Source: Larix kaempferi (taxonomy: Eukaryota > Streptophyta > Pinopsida > Pinales > Pinaceae). Taken from it: 64,000 nt of DNA. The position numbers were made by a program, and so were the translations under genes. Under the pieces are notes generated by a model. It was not told the DNA's origin. It was given only the letters and a program-made list of their open reading frames with translations, and searched no databases. The stretch lies in NCBI GenBank assembly GCA_027924585.1, contig BSBM01000592.1:8564501-8628500 (forward strand), written 5' to 3'. Below, piece by piece: positions 10,913-22,340 of the stretch (positions are counted from its first letter, which is position 1; every line of letters begins with the position of its first letter).

Positions 10913-11590
10913 TTCCTTGAATTTATCAAATACTTCATCTTTGTTCTTTAAGAAGTAAACCCAAGTCTTCCTAGAGAAATCATCAATGAAAGAGACATAG
11001 TATACATACCCACTCAGATAACTTGATGACATCGGACCGCATACATCGGAGTGGATAATTTCCAAGATTTCTTTTGCTTTACTTTCACTGCTTGGAAATT
11101 CCTTCTTAATGTTCTTTCCTTTTGCACATCCTTTGAAAACACCTTCATGCTTTGTCTTGATTTCAGGAAGACCCTCTACTGCTTTACTTGCAAGTGGTAG
11201 TGCTCTGTAGTGCACATGTGCAAGCCTTCTATGCCAAAGTTCACTTGGCTCCATGGATTCATGTATAATGGCTTGTTTAGGTTGTCCCTTCAATTTGTAC
11301 AATGCTCCCTCTTTCTCTCCAATCACCACTGCATCATCTATAGTTTTACCCTTTGGCCACATTAGGACTTGGCCATCTACAAATGCAACCCTCATGCCTT
11401 TTGCATCCAATGTAGATATGGAGAGTAGGTTCTTCTTGAGCCCAGGTACATATAGTACATCTTTCATCTTCAAAGACTTCCCAGAGTCTAGGTTGTAGGA
11501 GGCTTCACCACTTCCCTTGATGGGATATTGATAGTCATCCCCAAGTTTTACTTTATGGGTTGACTCATGTTCAAATAGATTTACAAAAGA
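10901..11590 (-). pseudogene. Element N GAG-pre-integrase and integrase N-terminal fragment
   Basis: Directly downstream of gag-protease, in the same frame after a single stop at about 11588. It has the DVLYVPGLKKNLLS motif common after Copia protease and the LWHRRLAHVH pre-integrase motif. A Cys-containing zinc region follows, then the core start IIHSDVCGP and FIDDFSRKTWVY with the first two catalytic-region motifs. The frame ends at KFKEF, where the truncated LTR begins. The third catalytic residue and all of RT-RNase H are absent. Confidence 0.88.
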
Positions 11591-12568
11591 TTATTTAAAC
11601 CCAGTCATGTGTTTGGAAGCCCCACTATCAATAATCCAATCATTACATCCATGAGAGATAGTACCTGTGAGAGCAGAGATCAGAACATATTCATCTTCAC
11701 TTGATGAAGCATCACTTTCTTCCCTAGCCTTCTTCTTGGGGGGTTCATCATCCTCAGCAGCATGAGCATGGTACCTCCTTTTGGTTTCCTTCTTCTTCTT
11801 TTTGAAGTTGTTGTTGTCCTTTTTTTTCTTGGGACAATTTATAGCAATATGTCCCTTCTCATTACATGTAAAACATATTCTCTTCTCTTTATGCTGATGG
11901 TGGTGAGAAGATTTCTTGAAATGGGATGGCTCTCTCTTGGGCTTTCCTTTCTTGGTGTGTGTTGTGAGAGCTTGATCTTCATTCACCATATTTTCTTCTC
12001 GGGCCACCAACCTTGCTTCTTCTTGTGAGCATTCCTCCCACAGTCTATTGAAGGAGATCAATTTTTTTCTTGCACAGATTCCTTGGATAAAGGAATCCCA
12101 TGACCTAGGTAGGCCATTCAAAGTGGTCATAACAATTTCACCATTCTCCACCAATTCATCCACAGCTTCAAGTTGTTCCTTGATCTGAGAGACCTTAGAG
12201 AAATAGGATTGAATGGTCTCTCCATTCTGAATCTTTACCCCTTTCAATTGGTTCCACAGAGTCATCTTTCGATGTATGTTCTTCCCTTCAAACAGCTTGG
12301 TCAAAGAGTCAAACATCTCCTTGGGTGTCTTTAGAGATGACACATGTGGTATGAGATGGTCTTTGATAGAATCAACAATGATTCTCTTTGCTTTGACCAA
12401 GTTCTTCTTATGTAAGGCCTTAGCTTCTTCTTCCTCTGGGACAGGGACCTCAGAACTTATGTAAGTATCCAATTCATTTTCTTCCAGGATTAACCCAATC
12501 CTATACTTCCATGCTCAGAAGTTAGCAGCCCCTTCAAGCTTATCTTCAAGCTTGGTGTGGTGAGACAT
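11591..12568 (-). pseudogene. gag: Element N gag and protease start
   Basis: The natural start is the ATG at 12568 (MSHHTK), with one in-frame TGA at about 12516; the clean open frame begins at 12472. It has a Copia-type UBN2 Gag domain, then a Lys-rich segment with an intact CX2CX4HX4C knuckle (CFTCNEKGHIAINC), a second Lys-rich and acidic Ser segment, and the protease motif WIIDSGASKHM with the active-site DSG intact. A stop at about 11588 interrupts continuation. It would form the particle shell. It is close to intact, in keeping with a young insertion. Confidence 0.92.
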
Positions 12569-13115
12569 CTTTAAAGAGTACTTCAAATGGAAATAGAAAA
12601 GATTTAGATCTTACCACTTAATTTGCAGAATTATGGATCTGGAGCTGAATTAGGGTTTGTCAGAGAAACCCTAAAAATTTAAAATGTGAATTTCAACTTT
12701 CTAAAAGGATAGAAATATGCGCCTTGATGAGTTGATTAGCCTGGTATATTCAGAATTTGAAATCTGCAAAGTTTCACCCTTCAGAAATGCCTTTTAGTCT
12801 TCCTGGATTCACTAGGGAGGACACTGAATTAGGGTTTGAGTTTCCCAGAGCTTCACCCAACCAAAAATCTCTATCCAAAGCTCTAAACTTCGATTTTTCC
12901 AAGGAGCTTCTAGCTATGTCCTCAGATTTCAGAAATTCCTATTTTTGTAGAAACCCTAATTTTTAGGGCAAAAAATGAAAGTGCTCATAATTGAATTCTG
13001 ATTGGACAGAAAGATTCTCCTTGATGAGTAGAGTCAATCTACCTTGCTTCCGTTCCAAAATCTGTGGAGAGAAACCCTAGTTTCCGCCACTACACAATGT
13101 CTTCTTCTCAGGTTA

Positions 13116-13127
13116 GCTCTGATACCA
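13116..13127 (-). promoter_or_regulatory. Element N primer binding site (tRNA-iMet type)
   Basis: On the minus strand this reads TGGTATCAGAGC and touches the 5' LTR at 13128. It fixes the orientation as minus. Confidence 0.95.
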
Positions 13128-13698
13128 TGTTAATTTTTGAGCATTAATTCAACATACTCTAGGATCTTTACTGAGAGAATAACATGTACAACATATCAAG
13201 TATAACAATGCATATTAATCACACCAAGCAATCACATGAGACCATAGACACACAAAGTTTCACTGGGGAAAACCATAAAGGTGAAAAACCCCACAACTTC
13301 CTCAGAGATAGAAAGAGCAATGATACAACCAAAGTACACAGAGATAGTCCTCCTAACAGCTGAACCTCCTCCTCCACTAGTGCACCACTTTCTGAGTGAT
13401 GTAGAAGTGAATAATGAGATGAACAAATAGAGATCTCCTGCTCTCTATTTATACTTGTTCCAACTTGCCTAATACACTAGCAAGGCCAACTTCTCTAGAA
13501 GAGTCTAATAACCCATGGTTACATTAATCCGGGCCGACCCCACACTTGGTGGTCTAATAACCCATCACAACAAGTTACGACACTTGCGACACTTATCAAT
13601 AGAAATGACGACAATTCCATATAGAGGAATAATAACATCTCTATAGGAGTACAATATACATAGGTGAAATACATTCCGAAGTTATATATACATCAACA
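13128..13698 (-). repeat. Element N 5' LTR (complete)
   Basis: 571 bp bounded by TG and CA. On the minus strand a TATA box (TATAAATAG, about 13444-13452) is the likely promoter. The left boundary touches the primer site and the right boundary touches the AGCAA duplication. Confidence 0.93.
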
Positions 13699-13703
13699 AG
13701 CAA
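13699..13703. repeat. Target site duplication of element N, right copy (AGCAA)
   Basis: Identical to 10671-10675. Confidence 0.9.
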
Positions 13704-14495
13704 GAGCAGTTGATTGCAGAGAAAGCTAGAGCAATCGAGGAGTTGAAGAAGGAACAGGACCGCTTGATGATGGAGAAAGCAAATCTCTGGGATAGTAGAG
13801 TGCGGTTGGAAGAGGCAATTGCTGATTCCTGCCAGTATCTATTGGAGCCCACTGCAGCGTTGTATGCGGTCGAAAGAGCACAACGACTTGGGGCCGTCGT
13901 TGCCCAGTTGCAGCAAGATAATGCCGACTTACTGGCTTTGACACAACCAAGCACACCGCCAGAGCAAGTAGCCGAAAAGAAAAGCACCATGGAGGAGTTG
14001 GCGACCCAGCTAGGAGAGTTGGAGAAAGAGGCGACAAAAGTAACTGAAGAGACTGTACAATTTTGGGGCAGCGTGGTCCAGGATGAGCAGTTGGATCAAC
14101 TCACCAAGCTAGCGCAAGAAGCAGAAGGAAAACTAGCAACAATGAAGACTTCGTTGAGAGTACTGCCCATGGCGGTTCAGGTCATGAATCCTACGGAGAT
14201 GAAGGAGTTACAACAGCCCGTTGCAAGAGACCAAGAACGTCAGCGGAAGCGCACCACGCAGTTGGATGAGTTCTAAGATATTGGAGTGCAACTTTCGGTC
14301 AAGGAATTCTCTGCACTGCAGGACATGCAGGAAGGCAAGAAGAAAGTCGCGGATAAGCTGGTTGAGCATCCATTAGCGCAGGACTTGACATAGAGTCAGG
14401 AGATCGCTGCGGCTGTCAAGGAGCAAGCTAAGGAGATCAGTCATCAGTACGAGGATTTCAGGTTCAAGATCAACGAGTACACCATGTCTAGCTAA
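13704..14495 (+). pseudogene. Element A post-integrase ORF, 3' part (coiled coil)
   Basis: This continues the ORF interrupted by N. An open frame spans 13710-14276, and one stop later it runs in the same region to the terminator at 14493-14495. The composition is Glu, Lys, Gln, Ala and Leu rich with heptad-like spacing (EELKKEQDRLMMEKANL and similar), so a long coiled coil is likely. D's counterpart (47023-47964) is also helical and Gln/Glu-rich. It ends just before the polypurine tract, so it is the last coding unit of the element. Function unknown; self-association is a reasonable inference. Confidence 0.68.
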
Positions 14496-14520
14496 CGTGG
14501 CTCGAGGGCGAGCCACAACA

Positions 14521-14534
14521 TTTTTGGGGGGGCC
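14521..14534 (+). promoter_or_regulatory. Element A polypurine tract
   Basis: TTTTTGGGGGGGCC immediately precedes the 3' LTR start TGTTGG. It is the G-rich primer for plus-strand cDNA synthesis. Confidence 0.85.
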
Positions 14535-15348
14535 TGTTGGTAGGCGGGTTTGGATGAGTCAGCTGCGCAACATCATAGATGTTGCACAAGGTCAAAGATG
14601 CCGCGCAAGGAGAAAAGCAGCGCACAAGTTGGAAACAATAGTATTTTATATATTTTTGGGTCATTTTGGACCGCATTGTGCGGGATTTCGTCATTCTTTT
14701 GTAGATTTTGTTAAGAAGTAGTTAGGAGGTTTCCTAAGTGGACCATAAATGTAAAGGCAGAAGCCTATAAGTAGATGTAGAAGCGCAAGTGTTAGAATAA
14801 TTGATAGAAGAGTCATTATCATGATTGGAGAGAAGAATTGCACATGTTTTGGTCTGTTTGAATCTGGGTATGTGACAAAAGAACTGTGTTGATGTATCTA
14901 TGTTTTGTTGCGAAGATTAATATGACATGACGGAGTTTGAGCAGAATCACTGTGTCTTTTCCTGTTTTTCTGTTATGAATGTGATATGAAACTGTGAATG
15001 ATGCGATGTTTATATGTTCCAAATGATGTTATATTGTTAGATCTATTTGCACATTATGGTTTTGCTGATAATAAGATCTGTTGAATGATGATATTGATGC
15101 ATAAGATGAAATGTTAGATCTGTTAAATAATGTTGTGATAAGTCGATAAGTTGATGCGCAAGGTCCTCCTTCATTCAGCGAAAACATGGTTCCATCATCT
15201 CTCCCTCGAACATCTCGGGTGAGACTTCATATGTTCTGCAGGTGTTGCTGGACGAGGTCAAATCTGTCTGGGCCGGTGCTCAGGGAGATTGCGGTGGTTT
15301 GGGCGTCAATAGAGTGAGGAACCCCTGTCGACTGGGTTTGTGTCAATA
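14535..15348 (+). repeat. Element A 3' LTR
   Basis: 814 bp matching 762-1582. It begins TGTTGG; the terminal CA has decayed to TA. The TATA-like motif is at about 14766. The target duplication AAGAG follows directly. Confidence 0.93.
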
Positions 15349-15353
15349 AAGAG
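15349..15353. repeat. Target site duplication of element A, right copy (AAGAG)
   Basis: Identical to 757-761. B's gag frame resumes here. Confidence 0.93.
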
Positions 15354-16490
15354 CAACATCAACTTAATGAAGCTATATTACAGAGTCTCACAAACTTGCA
15401 ACAGAAATTAAATGGTGGGTCTAGTTCGAGAACCGAGGGTTGAGAAGAAATGAATGCATAAATTCAGTCTAGGGGTCGTTCTAGGAGAAGGACTCTAAGC
15501 CCTAGAAGGAATTCTGTGGGAAGGAAACACATAATACTCTCTTCCAGATCTCATTCTAGTAGGTCAACTGATTCCCAGTGTTCTCAAGGAAACCCAAGGC
15601 ATACTCCCAGCAAGAGTAGGAGCAGAAAGAAATACAGAGGTATTCTGCAAGGCAATTTCGGGAAGGAAAGACCTCCCACTTTTGATGGTGAAGGTAAAGA
15701 AGGTCAAGAAGCAGAGGTGTGGCTTCTTGGAATGAGGAATTACTTCAAGATACATGAATATTCAGAGAATGAAAAGGCTAAGGTGGCTATTTATAACCTT
15801 GGTGGAAGAGATTCTATTTAGTGGGATCACCTCATGCATATGAAAGGAATTAGTGAAAGAAGAATTAGTTGGGACAGATTCCAAAGGTACTTTAGAAATA
15901 CATGTCAGCTAGGTACTATGATAATAAAAGGAAAGAGTTCAATGAACTCAAACTTGGGCATAACACTATGGATGTGCATGTCCATAAGTTTCTGGAGCTG
16001 CTGAGGTATGTGGAATACATCAAGGATGAAATAGTCAAGATCCAATGTTTCCTTGGTAGTTTACCACAGAGTTACAGAGATAGGATTGAGTTGTCAATCC
16101 ACCAAGCTTGGAAGAAGCCATTAGAATGGCAAAGCATTGCTATGAGCAGGGTAAAGGTAAATCAGAAATGCAGTCAGCATGGAAAGTTAAGCCCAAAGGC
16201 AGGTCTGAATAAAAAAGAAGTGTATTTAAACCACCTCTTAGAAATCCACCCAAAACCTTTCCACAAGGACAACAAGCTAGGAGTGGATTTAAGCCGGCAG
16301 TAGCAGCAGACAAAGCACATAAAGGACCACTTCGGTGTTGGGGATGTGGAGGAAACCACGTGCTCATAGATTTTCCATCTAAAAGAGAGTACCCGAGGAG
16401 CGTGCACAACATTGAAGGAGAAACTGCAGTGGGAGATATGGTAAGAGCAGTTCCTAGGATCTATGCAGCACTGGATGACCGTCAAGCAGA
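15354..16490 (+). pseudogene. gag: Element B gag, main part
   Basis: This continues 570-756. A Ser/Arg-rich segment (15460-15640) leads into a retrotransposon Gag capsid domain (PPTFDGEG near 15675, then WLLGMRNYF), split by stops and a frameshift near 15820-15900 and resuming at 15902-16303. A chromovirus-type knuckle RCWGCGGNH lies near 16333 (CX2CX3HX4C); its last Cys is now Phe. The order and the knuckle type fit chromodomain Gypsy elements such as the Tekay group. Several stops show it is dead. Confidence 0.83.
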
Positions 16491-16910
16491 CCATTAATCA
16501 ACGGTGGTTGAGATAGAAGGTAAGATTGCTAAGCAATCTATTTATGTTTTTATTGAACCAGGGTCTACCCATAGTTATGTATCTCCTGGGGTAGTTGAAA
16601 TTTGTTCTCTTGGTAAAGTAAAGCATAGTAAGTCTTGGCTAGTTTAGTTAGTCACAGGAACCAAGAGGAAGGTAAATGAAGTAGTGGGGAAGTGTCCCAT
16701 AGAATTGAATGGACTCCTCACTCATGCAGAATTGAATGTCTTACCATTAGGATCATATGATGCCTTAATTAGCATGGATTGGTTGGAAATGAATAGAGAC
16801 AAATTGGCTATTATGAGAAAGCACTTGCATTCCTTAACGATGAAGGCAAGCCAAGGCTGGTAAAAGGAATTCCAAAGCGAGTTTTAATGAGGTAGATTTC
16901 AGCTCTGCAA
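16491..16910 (+). pseudogene. Element B protease remnant
   Basis: In the frame after the knuckle the motif FIEPGSTHSYVSP is visible near 16548. Chromovirus proteases usually read IDPGSTHSF, so the catalytic Asp is Glu here. Downstream GSYDALISMDWL matches the conserved flap and C-terminal block. Stops at about 16645, 16860 and 16890 break the frame. Confidence 0.78.
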
Positions 16911-17830
16911 TTGAGGAAGTTTTATAAGAAGGGTTGTCAATTGTATGCTGTGCATACATCATATTCAACAAAAGATAAAGGACCAAGTATAGAAGACTTC
17001 CCATTGTTGCAAGAGTTCAAATATGTGTTTCCGGAGGAAGTGTCGGGACTGCTACCCAAGAGAGATATTGACTTTTCCATTAACCTTGTTCTAGGAGCAG
17101 CACCAATTTCCAAGTCTCATTATAGAATGAGCACACCTAAGCTAATTGAGTTGAAGATGCAGCTGCAAGAATTAATGGGCAAGGAATATATCAGACCTAG
17201 TGTATCCCCTTGGGGTGCACCTATGTTGTATGTGAAGAAGAAAGATGGAACATTGAGGATGTGTATTGATTACATATAACTCAATAAAGTGACAGTTAAG
17301 AACAAGTATACTTTGCCAATGATTGATGACTTGTTTGATCAAATGAAGGAATCTAGAGTGCTCTCCAAGATTAACTTGAGATCGGGGTACCACCAAGTGA
17401 GGATTAAGGAAGAGGAAATTCATAAGATAACTTTCAGGACTAGGTATGGTCATTACGAATTCACAGTGGTGCCATTTGGTCTCACTAATGCACCTGCCAC
17501 ATTCATGTGCCTCATGAATAGTGTCTTCAATAAATACTTGGATAAGTTTGTGATTGTGTTCCTAGATGACATCTTGGTCTATTCATGGAATGAAGAAGAT
17601 CATAATGAGCATCTAAGGATGGTTTTGCAAGTTCTTAGAGAACATCAGTTGTATGCCAAGTGGAGTAAGTGTGAATTCTATCAAAAGGAAGTGCAATATT
17701 TAGGTCATGTTATTGCAGTGAATCCTGAGAAGATAGAGGCCATAATGGATTGTCCTACTCCGAGGAATCTTGTAGATGTAATATCTTTTATGGGTCTTGC
17801 TGGTTACTATAGAAGATTTATTGGAGGGTA
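16911..17830 (+). pseudogene. pol: Element B reverse transcriptase
   Basis: Two open stretches (16911-17279, 17289-17831) separated by a single TAA at the Gln of the DYRQLNK motif. RT motifs: [61 protein letters not shown], and the catalytic FLDDILVYS near 17560. All catalytic Asp residues seem present. Apart from the one nonsense change, and a stop at the boundary to RNase H, the domain is well kept. Confidence 0.93.
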
Positions 17831-18420
17831 ATCCAGGATAGCTCACCCAATCACCTCATTGCAGAGGAAGAGTATCAGATTTGTATGGTCTAATAAATGT
17901 GAGAAGAGCTTCCAACAGTTGAATAAATTGCTCACTAGTGCCCATGTTCTGAAGATTGCAGATACTAGCAAGGATTTTATAGTATGCATTGATGCTTGCA
18001 TTGAAGGACTCGATGGAATAGTAATGAAGGAAGGGTCTGTAATTTGTTATGAGCCAAGGAAGCTGAAAGAGCACGAAAGGAACTACACCACCCATGACTT
18101 AGAGCTAGCAGCCATAGTTCATGCTCTCAAGAGATGGAGACATTATCTCTTGGGAAGAATATTTGAACTCAGGACGAATCACATGAGTCTAAAATATTTG
18201 TTTGACCAGCCAAATATGAATGCTAGGAAAACTAGATGGATGGAGTTTCTATGTGAGTTTGATTTGGAAATCAAACATGTTAAAGGCAAGGAGAATAAGG
18301 TTGTTGATGCGCTCAACAAAAAATTTCATATTGAAACAGTACGTAGGTGTGAATCAGACTTGAAGGGAAGGATTTTAGAGGCTCAAAATAGTGATGAAGT
18401 CTACCTCCAGATCAAGGGGA
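17831..18420 (+). pseudogene. Element B RNase H
   Basis: An open frame from 17859. The first catalytic Asp is in VCIDAC (17985 region), the Glu in DLELAAIVHAL, and the last Asp in KVVDALNKK. The usual TDH is TNH, so the third acidic residue is lost. It would degrade RNA in the RNA-DNA hybrid. It leads without a break into the integrase zinc domain. Confidence 0.9.
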
Positions 18421-19840
18421 AATTGCAGCAGGATGTTATGGATGAAAAGTATGCAAAATATCAGATAGGCGAGGATAATTTTCTCATTTATCAAAACACC
18501 AGACTGTACATTCCGAACAGTGTGGATTTGAAGAAGTTGGTGATGGATGAGATTCATCAAAGACCATACTCAGGACACCCAAGATATCAGAAGACTATAA
18601 CAACAGCAAGGAAGCAATACTTTTGGCATGGTATGAAGAGGGACATAGCTGAGTACATTGCTAGGTGTCAGAAGTGTCAACAGTTTAAGGCATAGCATCA
18701 ACATCCAGCAGGATTATTGCAGGCATTTCCCATTCCAGAATGGAAGTGGGAAGTGATCTATATGGATTTCATAACAGGGTTGCCAATGACAGTGAAGAAA
18801 CATGATGCAATCATGGTGTTAGTGGACAAGCTATAAAAGGTATATCATTTCATTCCAGTTAAGTCCACTCATAAGGGCAATGAAATAACAGATATCTTCA
18901 TGAGAGAGATATTCAGATTGCATGGATTTCCTAAGGAAATAATTTCAGACCGTGACACAAAGTTCACATCTAATTTTTGGAAAGGATTGTTCCAGGAATT
19001 AGGAACTTAGTTGAATTTTAGCACATCTTATCATCCTCAAACGAATGGTCGGACTGAGAGAGTAAACCAGATTCTTGAAGATATGTTAAGGATGTATGTG
19101 ATGGAAAATCCATCCAAGTGGGAAGACTATTTACACTTAGTGTAATTTGATTACAACAATGGACATCAGGCATCATTGAAAAGGGGTCCCTTTGAAGTGT
19201 TGTATGGAAAGGGATGCAGAACTACAGTGAGCTGGGAACACCCAATGAACAGGGTAGTGCTTAGACCATAAATGATAGAGGAAATGGAGCAAGAGATTGT
19301 GAAGATCAGACAGAATTTGAAGGCAGCACATGACATGCAAAAAATTTATGCAAATCTGAAAAGAATGCATAAGGAGTTTCAGATTGGGGATCATGTCTAC
19401 TTGAGAGTGAAACCAAGAAAGAGTTCCATGAATTTGGGAAGTTGTGCCAAGTTGGCAACAAGATATTGTGGACCGTTTGAAGTCCTTGATAGGATAGGGC
19501 CTGTTGCATATAGGATTGCATTTCATGCTAACATGAAAGCTCATAATGTTTTCCATGTATCTTTGCTTAAGAAATATGTACATGATCCTAATCATATCAT
19601 TGATTGGCATGTGATACAGGTGGAACCAGAGGGAGAGTTCCAGGTGGAGCCTATATGCATCCTCGACAGGAAAGTTACCTTGCTCTAGAACCGGTCCATA
19701 GGGTAGGTAAAGGTGCAATGGAGGAAACTTAGCCCAGAAGAGGCCACGTGGGAGCTGGAGGATGCCATGAAAGAGGCATTCCCATTTTTGTTCAGTTTTG
19801 AGAACACTGAGGACGGTGTTATTTTAAGGGAGAGGGAGTT
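18421..19840 (+). pseudogene. Element B integrase with C-terminal chromodomain
   Basis: The zinc domain is intact: His in HQRPYSGH, Cys pair in CQKCQ (18550-18685). The core has Asp in YMDFITGLP (about 18760), Asp in IISDRDTKF (about 18945) and Glu in NGRTERVNQ (about 19045). Stops at 18694, 18834, about 19008 and 19143 break it. 19272-19688 holds the GPF motif (YCGPFEVLDRIG) and VFHVSLLKKY. The chromodomain follows at 19650-19795: ILDRKVTLL, then VKVQW and EEATWE, with one stop at 19686. Chromodomains tether such integrases to marked chromatin. This identifies B as a chromovirus. Confidence 0.92.
19826..19839 (+). promoter_or_regulatory. Element B polypurine tract
   Basis: AAGGGAGAGGGAGT directly precedes the 3' LTR start TGTGATACCCC. 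Confidence 0.88.
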
Positions 19841-20959
19841 GTGATACCCCATTTTTCCCTTGATGTTTATTGGATTCAATGTAAACACTGTGTATATGCG
19901 GTTTGTGTGTATTCTTCCTAGTGTGGAGCTCAAGGCCAAGCCCCCACTAGTGGATGTTTAAATTTATTGCATAAGCAAGTATTTGACAGTTTGATTATTC
20001 GTGGGTTGTTAAGCCATGAAGAAATGTAATTGATGTAATTATTTATTAATGAATAAAATAACCAAGAAGCTGGATAATGAGGCAAATAATGAAAAGGGGT
20101 CAAGTGTATCCACTAGGGAGAGGTGAGGGGGTTATGGGATTGGTACCCATGTTGCCACATGTCTGACTGTGAACCCTTTTGACCTCCTTGTTGACATTAA
20201 TTTGGTTGCAGAGGGTGGTTGAGAACCCTGTTGCCGAAGCCGATGGAGTATGGAGCATGCCTACGATTTCATATGGCAGGCATGGCTTTGATTGCTTGTC
20301 CTGGAAAACACTCAATCGCCCAGAAAACTCGAAAAACCTGTTTGACTACCCGTTGGTGGGGGGGGATTCAGGAATGTTTTTCTTATGCATTCACGAATCG
20401 CCATTCACTATCCATCCATTCATCGAGAGAGAACTGGTAGATATATTCATGCATACATAGACCCGCAGAGCTAGCCGTGAGGAAGCTTGAAGATAATGGT
20501 GTTTTCCTGTGTAATAGAAAATACCATAGGAAGTGTGTGAGTGAACCGAGTCTACTCGTGATAGAGTGATAAGAGCTTGTGAGGAATCACAAAGCTTGAA
20601 CAATGCAAAGGAAACCGTGAGGACCCAGAATTGGATCGTAGAGAGTAGATTGCGGGACAAAGCCCTGTCGCAAGTCTAAAAGGAGTCAACTTGTTGAACT
20701 GTGGAAGAGGTTGGGTTGTTTGATAAACCCAGTGAAGGCTGTAATCTCATAGAACTAGCGACTGAACCTTTCTATGCGCATCCTGAATAACACAGGAAGG
20801 GAAGAGGCCTTGAGGGACTATGAAGCAGAGAAGAGACTCTTCCTTGTGTTGGGTGCAATAGGTAATGTGGGTGCCAGGTATGCCGAGTGTTGATATTCCT
20901 GCAGCTCTGTGGTTGAGCTCGCCGGCTTAGCAATTCCTTCCTTGTTAACCCTATATTCC

Positions 20960-21150
20960 TGATAAACCCACTGCAGCTTGGCTTAGTATGGTCATCTTGC
21001 ATGATATGCTTGATAAACCCAATTGTATGTTGTCTTGGCATGACTATGTTGTTTGGTATGCTTCATAAACCCACTGTAAGTTGGCTTAGCATGACCAGTA
21101 TATCCCTGTATTCTTAATAAACCCAACTGCAGATTGGCTTACCATTGGGA
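20960..21150 (+). repeat. Four-copy ~52-bp tandem repeat in element B LTR
   Basis: Units start at about 20960, 21011, 21063 and 21115 with TAAACCCA, followed by a CTGCAG/CTGTAAG variant, TTGGCTTAG and CATGA. They are diverged but in phase. Confidence 0.8.
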
Positions 21151-21904
21151 TGGAAAATTGACTGTGAGAGAACCTGATAGCCCTCCTTAGTGGATACACA
21201 ACCCAGCTCAGGGGTGATCTCTCAGCTGAAAGAGTACAGGCTGGACAGAGATCTAAGTTTGGGTGGAACGTTGCTCTCACTTAGCCAGTTGCTTGGTAGT
21301 TTCAGAAAGTTAAAAGATAAGTATTTCCTTGTTATGATGAATGATGATGTTCCTTGTTATAATATGGTTGCTTATGTTTAGTTGTGGAATGCATGTTTGT
21401 ATCAATTTGATTGATAGGAAGATCATATGTGAACCTGAGTAGGAGGCTAACTTATCGTTATGTATATCATTGTATTGCATGAGTTTAATGCATTATAAGT
21501 CTTGCATGTGATAGATATAATGGTTAGATCTAACTTTATGCACCTTACATGTTGTGATATGTTTGATTAACCCTATGAATGAGTTGTGTGACTACACCTG
21601 ATCTTTGGGAAGGTAGGGGGATACCTTTATGTGTTTCAGAACCCCTCTAAGGATCAGGTGAAGGGGAAAGGTCATAGGAGAAGACATATAGAGTTTTAAG
21701 AAGTTCTAAGGCATGGAAAGTGAAGTTACGATGGAATATTTAGATGAGAGTAATGACAAGTTTATAATCCTCACATGGATGAGAGAGTTATACCAGTGGA
21801 GAGAGATCTCCAATAGCTTTCCAATAGTACCAGACTTTCCTTATTGGGATCAAGGACAAGGGAGAAACAAGTCTGGGAAGTTTGCAGATAAAGAGAGGGA
21901 GTAT

Positions 21905-22340
21905 CCGCAATTCCGCATCTGCAATGCGGATTGCGGATTGCAGAAAGATAAGTTTTTCGGAAAGTCAAGTTTGGACTTCTGCAATTACGATTTACGCAAT
22001 GCGGATTGTGGAAGGGTAAGTTTTTCGGAAAGTTAAGTTCGGACTACCACAATTCAGACTTCCATAATGCAGATTGCGGATTGCGGAAAGAGTAGTTTTT
22101 CGGTAAATTGAAGTTGGACTTCCGCAACTCGACTTCCGCAATTGTGGATTACGGATTGTGGAAAGGCAGTTGATAGAATAATTAGACTTCCACAATGCGG
22201 ATTGCGGAAGGGTATTGGAGACATAAGTTCAGCGATCCATCTTCCGAATCCCGCAATGTGGATTTCGGATCCAAGGAAACTTGCAGATTTCAGATTGCGG
22301 ATCCGAGGCAACCTGCGGATTGCAGATTGCATATCCGGTG
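21905..22340. repeat. GCGGAT/ATTGCGG motif array in element B LTR
   Basis: The octamer ATTGCGGA and its complement recur every 10-30 bases, often back to back. The same array is in the 5' LTR remnant (1-200). The two LTRs differ in the number and spacing of motifs. Confidence 0.85.

Larger units (their letters stand above)
10676..13698 (-). mobile_element. Element N: internally deleted Ty1/Copia element nested in A
   Basis: A minus-strand Copia element: 5' LTR at 13128-13698, tRNA-iMet primer site, gag, protease start, part of integrase, then a truncated 3' LTR at 10676-10912. RT, RNase H, the polypurine tract and the 5' part of the 3' LTR are missing. The 5-bp duplication AGCAA flanks both ends, so the deletion came after insertion or the element inserted already deleted. 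The remaining LTR parts differ at about nine of 237 positions by eye, so it is younger than its host A. Confidence 0.93.
762..15348 (+). mobile_element. Element A: Ty3/Gypsy retrotransposon nested in B
   Basis: A complete insertion bounded by two LTRs and a 5-bp target duplication. Order: LTR, primer site, gag with four zinc knuckles, protease, a second Gag-like module, RT, RNase H, integrase, a post-integrase ORF, polypurine tract, LTR. The Copia element N lies inside the post-integrase ORF. RT and integrase motifs place it among non-chromodomain plant Gypsy elements, closest by eye to the Tat/Athila side; the primer site agrees. LTR divergence of roughly 12 percent by eye, many stops and one internal deletion show an old, dead copy. 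Element D is its relative. Confidence 0.92.
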
